Positions 13,042 to 16,804 of a DNA stretch of 16,804 nt are shown here, piece after piece. The stretch spans positions 1 through 16,804 of the forward strand of contig JACRLA010000221.1 of NCBI GenBank assembly GCA_016215145.1, in the 5' to 3' direction. The notes beneath the pieces were generated by a model. The model made no database searches. It was not told where the DNA came from and was given only the letters and a program-made list of their open reading frames with translations. A program made the translations under genes and the position numbers. Source of the stretch: Chloroflexota bacterium. Its GTDB lineage: Bacteria; Chloroflexota; Anaerolineae; Anaerolineales; VGOW01. Position 1 is the stretch's first letter, and every line of letters starts with the position of its first letter.

Positions 13042-16000
13042 GGTGTCTGTCTGGTTACTGAACCGAACTCTGGCTGCCATACACAAACACAATTGCGTCC
13101 GTTGTTTTTCGCTTTATATAGCGCTTGATCTGCTCTAGCCAGAAGCACATCCGGAGATGATTCGGAATCAAGCGAACAATGAGCTACACCTAAACTAACC
13201 GTAAGACGACCTTTGGGGAAACGATGAGTGTCAACAACAGCGCGGATCTTCTCGGCAGCGATACAGGCCCCGGCGAGGTCGGTCTCCGGTAGAACAACGG
13301 CAAATTCTTCTCCGCCGTAACGAGCAACCACATCCACCCCACGCACGTTTTTGAGAATGAGTCTCACAACCTGACGAAGCACTTCATCCCCCGCCGGATG
13401 ACCGTAAGCATCGTTATATTCTTTAAAGCGATCCATATCGAGCATAATCAGAGAAACACCATGACGATAGCGATTACAACGCTCGATCTCTTTTGGTAGA
13501 AACTCATCAAAATGACGACGGTTATAAGCCCCGGTCAGGCTATCGGTCATGGCTTGTTGTTGAGTCGTTTGATAGAGTCGGGCATTCGCAATCGCCAAGC
13601 CGATCTGTTCACCCATCGCTTGATACAGAGTGATGTCATGTGACTCAAAGGCGCGGGGTCGTCGGCTGAGTACGCCCATGATGCCGCTGACTTCACCTTT
13701 CGCGGTCAACGGAACACACAGATAAGCACCCCACTCTGGTTGTGATTTCAATAACCCTAATTCGACAAAGGCCGGCACTTCGGCAATATCGTCGTGCAAG
13801 CGAATACACGCTTCACGCACGACCACTTCATTATGAAAACCACTTACAGGGAAACGGCTAAAACGATCCTTGAGTGATTCGGGAAATCCGTAGGCGGCGG
13901 CAAGAGTCAAAATATCCGTTTCAGCTTCGTACAAGAACAACCCACAAGCCGCCGCGCCCAGCGTCTCGACGGTGGTGCATGCCGCCTCACGCAGAATCTC
14001 ATCGAGATTTAGAGACCCACTGACAGCTTTGATTAAACGATTGAGCGCCTCTAATTCAACTGATGAGGTGGAGGAAACAGGAAGTTCCGCCCATAGCGGG
14101 AGCGGCTGAGTCACCGCAGGTGAGGTGAGTGCTTCTGCGCGCAAACGCATGAATTCTAATTCGGGAATTTGTAAAAATATCTCCACCGCGCGCGGATCGA
14201 ACTGCGTTCCACTTCCCGCTTCGATCTCGGCGCGGGCGATAGAATAAGATCGTCCGGCACGATAAGGTCGATCGGAAGTGATGGCGTCAAAAGTATCGGC
14301 GATGGCAAAGACGCGCGCCCCCAGCGGAATCGCTTCACCTTTAAGTTGGCGCGGATAGCCGCCACCATCCCAACGCTCCTGATGCGTACACACGATCTCG
14401 GCAGCCACTTCTAAAAATGGGATACCCGACAGAATCCGTTGACCCCATTCAGGATGGCGGCGCATCACGGCGCGTTCCTCTTCTGTCAGCGGTCCAGCCT
14501 TCAACAAAATTGCATCGGGCACGCCGATCTTGCCAATGTCGTGCAACAGTGCGCCGCGGCGAATCGTGTCGAGTTCTTGTTGGGTCAAATTCATTCGACG
14601 AGCGATGGCAAGTGTATAAGCGACGACGCGGCGAGAGTGACCTTCTGTTTCTTTATCGCGGGCATCGAGTGCGGCGGCTAATGCATCCAGCGTGTAATCA
14701 TTTGAAGCGCTCAAATCACGAAAGAGTCGAGCATTTTCTACGGCAGGTGCTAACTGTGCGGCAAGTGTTTCGAGCAATAACACATCATCACGATGGAATG
14801 CGTTGACGTGATCACTGCTCACAACCAATACACCCAGAAGTTTCTCCTCACGCAAAATGGGAATGGTTACTTCGGCGCGAATATCAAGACCCGCGAGCGG
14901 CACAAAATCAGGTTGTGCTGCCGCATCGTTGACAAGCTGGGTTTGGCGCGTCAGCGCCGCCTGACCCATAAGCCCATGACCGAGCGGCGTACGATCACCT
15001 AGAGCAATCCGATTCGCGCCGTGACCGGCAGCAGAATAAGCGACAAGTTCTTCAGATGACTCATCGTATAACAGCAGTCCACAAAGAAAACCATTGAATC
15101 GCTCGGCGACATGGGTCACCACATGAGTGCTGATGGTACGCAAGTCCAGAGTCGCAGCGATGTCGCGCCCCAATTGGTTGAGGAGTTCGAGTTCCTTAGC
15201 ATGAGATTGAAGTTGAGATTCCCGATCACGCACCGCGGCAATCATAGATTGAAACGACTTGGCGAGTTGACCGATTTCGTCCGTGCGCCGATTATCCGTC
15301 GTCATCTCAACCTCAAAATTGCCGGCGGCAACGGCTTGCGTGGCGGCAACAAGATGAACGAGAGGTTGTGTCAGCGCGCGTGAGAGGATCACCACAACCG
15401 CTACCGCCGCGATTAATATTAACGCCGTGATGATAAGCACCTCGCGTGCCAGTTCAGCCACTGGCGCAAATGATTCCTCGCTATCGCGTTTAGCAACAAC
15501 TCCCCACTTCATCTGAGGGATCGCGCGGTAGGCTGCCAATACCGGCACGCCGCGATAATCCAACGTTTGAATAATCCCTTCTTGCCCCGCCGCCGCAAGA
15601 TGAGCAGGTTGAGCATCAGGGGAAGTCTTGGAAATATGAAGAGTGAGAGAGGCGTTTTCGTTGAATCGGAGAGGGTTGAGGAATAACGTATCCGCCGCTG
15701 CGTTTCGCACCAGCAACGTTTCACCTGTCTTTCCTTTATCGGGCCAGTTGCTGATAAGTGGATAGAGTGTTTCATCCATTCGCACCCGGATAATTACTGC
15801 GCCGTTGACATTGGGCAACACCTTGTCAGTTTTAAGATCTACGGCATGGATCACATGCCCGAAAGTCATCTCCGGCGTATCGCTGTCCTCTTCGCGATGG
15901 ATGTCGTAAATATATTCGCCGTTTGGCGAAGCAAAGGTCATAACAATTGCAGGATGCGCCGACCAATTTGCACCGATGTGGGTTGAATCAGTAGAAAGGA

Positions 16001-16388
16001 TTACTTTGCCGCCGAGGTCCACGAACATGATCTCACGGTAACCCGTTCGGGCTTTTTGCACGCCGCGTAAGTTGTCGATCAAAAAACCTGAGAAGGCGGC
16101 GCGGCGTTGGGGATCGGTTCGTGGGTCGAGAATTTCGGTGAAGTGTTCTTCGATGAGAAAATTGTCGGCGAGCAGACGAGCATCAGCCTTCCGATCATCC
16201 AGCCAGACATTGATCTGCTCTTTTTTGAGATCGACAATAGAGTTGAGTTGCGCGCTCACTCGTTGTTCAATGGTTTGACGCGCATTGTAGTTAGCCAAAC
16301 TACCGATCAGCAGTGCTGGCAAGGCGGTCAAGCCAAGCAACACGATTAGCAAACGGCTGCGAAGGCTTTTAAAGGAAAAGCGGCTCAC
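13038..16388 (-). CDS. Membrane sensor with GAF, HD-GYP and GGDEF domains (c-di-GMP turnover)
   Basis: A 1116-residue sensor that can both make and degrade c-di-GMP. Order: TM1 at about 10-30, periplasmic Cache-like domain (about 35-300), TM2 at about 315-336, HAMP (about 337-390), GAF (about 405-555), HD-GYP (about 562-745), second GAF (about 775-940), and GGDEF (about 942-1105). The HD-GYP phosphodiesterase motifs are intact: HSRR at 584, HDIGK at 616-620, HPEWG at 645, and GYP at 677-679. The diguanylate cyclase keeps its GGEEF signature at 1025-1029 and the inhibitory I-site RxxD at 1016-1019, five residues before it, so product feedback is expected. The start is GTG at 16388 with AGGA about 8 bases before it. 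It lies 21 bases after the nucleotide cyclase gene and overlaps the FGE-fold gene, so all are probably one transcript. Confidence 0.95.
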   Translation of the reverse strand: MSRFSFKSLRSRLLIVLLGLTALPALLIGSLANYNARQTIEQRVSAQLNSIVDLKKEQINVWLDDRKADARLLADNFLIEEHFTEILDPRTDPQRRAAFSGFLIDNLRGVQKARTGYREIMFVDLGGKVILSTDSTHIGANWSAHPAIVMTFASPNGEYIYDIHREEDSDTPEMTFGHVIHAVDLKTDKVLPNVNGAVIIRVRMDETLYPLISNWPDKGKTGETLLVRNAAADTLFLNPLRFNENASLTLHISKTSPDAQPAHLAAAGQEGIIQTLDYRGVPVLAAYRAIPQMKWGVVAKRDSEESFAPVAELAREVLIITALILIAAVAVVVILSRALTQPLVHLVAATQAVAAGNFEVEMTTDNRRTDEIGQLAKSFQSMIAAVRDRESQLQSHAKELELLNQLGRDIAATLDLRTISTHVVTHVAERFNGFLCGLLLYDESSEELVAYSAAGHGANRIALGDRTPLGHGLMGQAALTRQTQLVNDAAAQPDFVPLAGLDIRAEVTIPILREEKLLGVLVVSSDHVNAFHRDDVLLLETLAAQLAPAVENARLFRDLSASNDYTLDALAAALDARDKETEGHSRRVVAYTLAIARRMNLTQQELDTIRRGALLHDIGKIGVPDAILLKAGPLTEEERAVMRRHPEWGQRILSGIPFLEVAAEIVCTHQERWDGGGYPRQLKGEAIPLGARVFAIADTFDAITSDRPYRAGRSYSIARAEIEAGSGTQFDPRAVEIFLQIPELEFMRLRAEALTSPAVTQPLPLWAELPVSSTSSVELEALNRLIKAVSGSLNLDEILREAACTTVETLGAAACGLFLYEAETDILTLAAAYGFPESLKDRFSRFPVSGFHNEVVVREACIRLHDDIAEVPAFVELGLLKSQPEWGAYLCVPLTAKGEVSGIMGVLSRRPRAFESHDITLYQAMGEQIGLAIANARLYQTTQQQAMTDSLTGAYNRRHFDEFLPKEIERCNRYRHGVSLIMLDMDRFKEYNDAYGHPAGDEVLRQVVRLILKNVRGVDVVARYGGEEFAVVLPETDLAGACIAAEKIRAVVDTHRFPKGRLTVSLGVAHCSLDSESSPDVLLARADQALYKAKNNGRNCVCVWQPEFGSVTRQTP

Positions 16389-16409
16389 GCATTTATCCTA
16401 TCACTTGAA

Positions 16410-16804
16410 TTAAGCGATCATCAAACGGTGGAGATCAAAATCCTGCGGCAACCCATTGAGTTTGGCAGTTAACGAAGTGAGTTGACCCAAACTTTTGGCG
16501 AAGGCGTAATTACTTGGGTCTTCTAATATGTTATGACTCAGGATCACATCGTCGCCTTGCGCTACCCCGCTCAAACGTGAGGCAATGTTTACGGTTTCAC
16601 CGAAATAAACCAAACGTTTATTGAGCGTCACGACGATACACGGTCCGACATGCAACCCCACCTTAAGCATTAATCGTTCCTCACCTTGAAGACCCAACTG
16701 TTGATTAAGTGCCGCCATCCCGGTGAGCGAGTCGGCGATAGCGGCTAACGCATCCTTGGGCCCGGCAAATATCCCCATGACACCATCGCCAATCGTTTTT
16801 ACAG
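16410..16804 (-). CDS. Class III adenylate/guanylate cyclase domain protein, 3' part
   Basis: The frame is open at the right edge of the window, so this is the C-terminal part of a gene that starts outside. The reading is VKTIGDGVMGIFAG (metal-binding Asp in IGDGVM), then GLHVGPCIVV, then RLVYFGETVNIASRLSG (with the transition-state Asn and Arg of VNxASR). These are class III nucleotide cyclase motifs; the product would be cAMP or cGMP. The position that is often Asp before YFG (RLDYFG) and helps choose adenine is Val here, so substrate preference is uncertain. After the catalytic core there is only a short tail of about 40 residues. It is the first visible gene of the minus-strand operon, 21 bases upstream of the c-di-GMP sensor. 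Confidence 0.85.
   Translation of the reverse strand, partial: VKTIGDGVMGIFAGPKDALAAIADSLTGMAALNQQLGLQGEERLMLKVGLHVGPCIVVTLNKRLVYFGETVNIASRLSGVAQGDDVILSHNILEDPSNYAFAKSLGQLTSLTAKLNGLPQDFDLHRLMIA

Noticed and set aside
1..16804. tRNA, rRNA, known riboswitch or replication origin
   Set aside because: No cloverleaf, rRNA-like sequence, riboswitch core or DnaA-box cluster was recognised by eye on either strand; a covariance-model scan would settle it.

Overview
The window looks like a piece of a Chloroflexota (Anaerolineae-like) chromosome, probably from a metagenome. This is inferred from gene content only: a thiolase plus DUF35 OB-fold pair, a RemA-like DUF370 protein, an S51-like peptidase relative, large GAF/HD-GYP/GGDEF sensors, an FGE-fold protein, and palindromic and low-complexity repeats of a style common in that phylum. 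No rRNA, tRNA or CRISPR array was found.

Layout. (1) 1-2484, plus strand: a compact operon with the 3' part of a thiolase, a membrane-anchored protein of unknown function with two similar halves, and a DUF35 Zn-ribbon/OB-fold partner. The thiolase carries an in-frame 24-bp tandem repeat ending in a 20-bp perfect palindrome. (2) About 2485-9290: a more A/T-rich block that I interpret as an integrated element. It holds a large serine recombinase (minus), a structured intergenic block, an excisionase-like HTH protein, a small hypothetical protein, and, divergently, a 1307-residue XRE-NACHT-HEAT protein. The recombinase frame runs through into the end of the DUF35 gene, which suggests integration at that 3' end. 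A 13/15 imperfect direct repeat at 2483 and 9293 is a weak candidate for the element ends. (3) About 9290-11230, plus strand: a tyrosine recombinase with its terminator, an RNase H-fold protein lacking the usual first catalytic Asp, and an overlapping RemA-like protein. (4) About 11220-11540: a C-poor, G/T-rich tract and the remnant of a truncated gene. (5) 11488-16804, minus strand: a signalling operon of a class III nucleotide cyclase (partial at the window edge), a membrane sensor with both HD-GYP and GGDEF domains, an FGE/C-lectin-fold protein coupled to it by an ATGA overlap, and a 3'-truncated S51-like peptidase.

The strongest candidate for a new system is the XRE-NACHT-HEAT protein in the recombinase element. 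It has the architecture of STAND-type immune or signalling ATPases, brings its own DNA-binding domain, and has a perfect inverted repeat just upstream that could be its operator. A defence role is inferred, not shown. The second candidate is the minus-strand operon that joins cyclic-nucleotide synthesis, c-di-GMP synthesis and degradation, and an FGE-fold protein.
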